Assembly: GCA_958296295.1 (NCBI GenBank)
Contig: OY282460.1
Span: 1,922,001-1,986,000 of the forward strand
Direction of reading: 5' to 3'
DNA length: 64,000 nucleotides
Source of the DNA: an uncultured Pseudomonadales bacterium
Lineage (GTDB): Bacteria > Pseudomonadota > Gammaproteobacteria > Pseudomonadales > Azotimanducaceae
A model generated the notes under the pieces. That model saw nothing but the letters and a program-made list of their open reading frames with translations, was not told where the DNA came from and searched no databases. Shown here in pieces: positions 63,674-64,000 of the stretch (position 1 is its first letter; each line of letters starts with the position of its first letter). A program made the translations under genes and the position numbers.

Positions 63674-63781
63674 TAGCGAGAAATGCAAGCCCTTAGCGCG
63701 AGAAATCCAAACCTTTAACGCGAGTAATACAAACCCTTAGTGCGAGAAATCCACGCCTTTAGCGCGAGGAATCCACAGACT
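63674..63781 (+). repeat. 22-bp imperfect tandem repeats upstream of the DUF4143 gene
   Basis: Five units, at 63674-63693 (partial), 63694-63715, 63716-63737, 63738-63759 and 63760-63781, share the core TAGCGCGAGAAATCCA with a few substitutions each. They are AT-richer than the flanks and lie just upstream of the ATPase gene on its promoter side. They could bind a regulator or be an expanded simple repeat. Confidence 0.85.
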
Positions 63782-63787
63782 GTTGGG

Positions 63788-64000
63788 TCAATCCTCACGC
63801 GTTCCGACAGCTACCCACGGTTCTGACAAGCCATACGCCGGTTGTTCGCCAAGAACCAGGTCGCCGATCCTCAGATCGCGCACCGTCCTCTCCTCGGTCA
63901 GGATCTCGCCATCGCGCAGCATGGCCAACACGTCCGTTCCCGGCGGCAGCTTGTCGCGAGGCGCCAACAGGGCGCTACGCCATGCGCCGGTGCCGTCTTC
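63788..64000 (-). CDS. 3' end of an unidentified gene (partial)
   Basis: An open minus-strand frame enters from the window edge and ends at TGA (63788-63790). Its 70 codons read LPPGTDVLAMLRDGEILTEE, then RTVRDLRIGDLVLGEQPAYG and SEPWVAVGTRED. The tail is charged, without membrane segments. I do not recognise the family. The 22-bp repeats follow its stop directly. Confidence 0.55.
   Translation of the reverse strand, partial: EDGTGAWRSALLAPRDKLPPGTDVLAMLRDGEILTEERTVRDLRIGDLVLGEQPAYGLSEPWVAVGTRED

Noticed and set aside
63674..63781. CRISPR array
   Set aside because: The 22-bp units are directly abutting with no spacers, and no cas genes are present in the window.

Overview
The window is GC-rich, densely coded DNA that looks like a gammaproteobacterial chromosome. 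The best evidence is the complete S10-spc-alpha ribosomal block at 45.5-60.2 kb, in the order rpsJ, rplC, D, W, B, rpsS, rplV, rpsC, rplP, rpmC, rpsQ, rplN, X, E, rpsN, H, rplF, R, rpsE, rpmD, rplO, secY, rpmJ, rpsM, K, D, rpoA, rplQ. rpmJ follows secY directly, without adk (the alphaproteobacterial pattern) or infA (betaproteobacterial). Plant-type leucine-rich repeats, a phytanoyl-CoA dioxygenase-family enzyme, sulfotransferases and IS debris would fit a host-associated (for example sponge-symbiont) lineage, but that is inference.

Layout. 0-1.4 kb: a P4-type tyrosine integrase with its promoter. 1.4-4.9 kb: a very unusual membrane protein with an O-antigen-ligase-like N-terminus, five plant-type LRR modules, and a captured fragment of a DruA-like (DUF4338) transposase at its C-terminus. 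5.1-15.9 kb: an accessory island holding a lasso-peptide-like RiPP cluster. It has a precursor, an asparagine-synthase-like cyclase, a PqqD-like recognition protein, and two copies of an HPr-kinase-like/sulfotransferase module. Two 2OG-oxygenase-type genes, a broken Asp/Asn hydroxylase, a truncated nucleotidyltransferase and two decayed copies of an ABC exporter are also present. The island is rearranged: two copies of the exporter fragment lie about 10 kb apart, frameshifts are common, and there are IS remnants and a T8G14 homopolymer.

15.9-45 kb: mostly ordinary metabolic genes. They include two MBL-fold hydrolases, a NYN-domain protein, an acyl-CoA dehydrogenase, an ISKra4 remnant, a stand-alone AAA ATPase and an SGNH acyltransferase-like gene broken by one amber codon. 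Further on are an amidohydrolase, a phytanoyl-CoA dioxygenase, an ADP-ribosylglycohydrolase, a Na+/alanine symporter, alkaline phosphatase, glutathione reductase and a TPR metallopeptidase. Next come a Ser/Thr kinase, a beta-hydroxyacid dehydrogenase, an LLM oxidoreductase, exported MsrA, a GMC oxidoreductase with its small subunit, a pyroglutamyl-peptidase-like protein beside a glutaminyl cyclase, an SDR and aroA.

45.2-64 kb: a strong sigma70-type promoter starts the ribosomal superoperon. S17 and L15 carry extra acidic N-terminal tails, and a 318-bp insert separates rpsC from rplP. htpG, a DUF4143 ATPase preceded by 22-bp tandem repeats, and the 3' end of an unidentified gene close the window.

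The most promising biology is the RiPP island. Its predicted core peptide carries Pro, Asn, Asp, Ser, Thr and Tyr residues that could be targets of the hydroxylases, kinases and sulfotransferases encoded beside it. The LRR fusion protein comes second.
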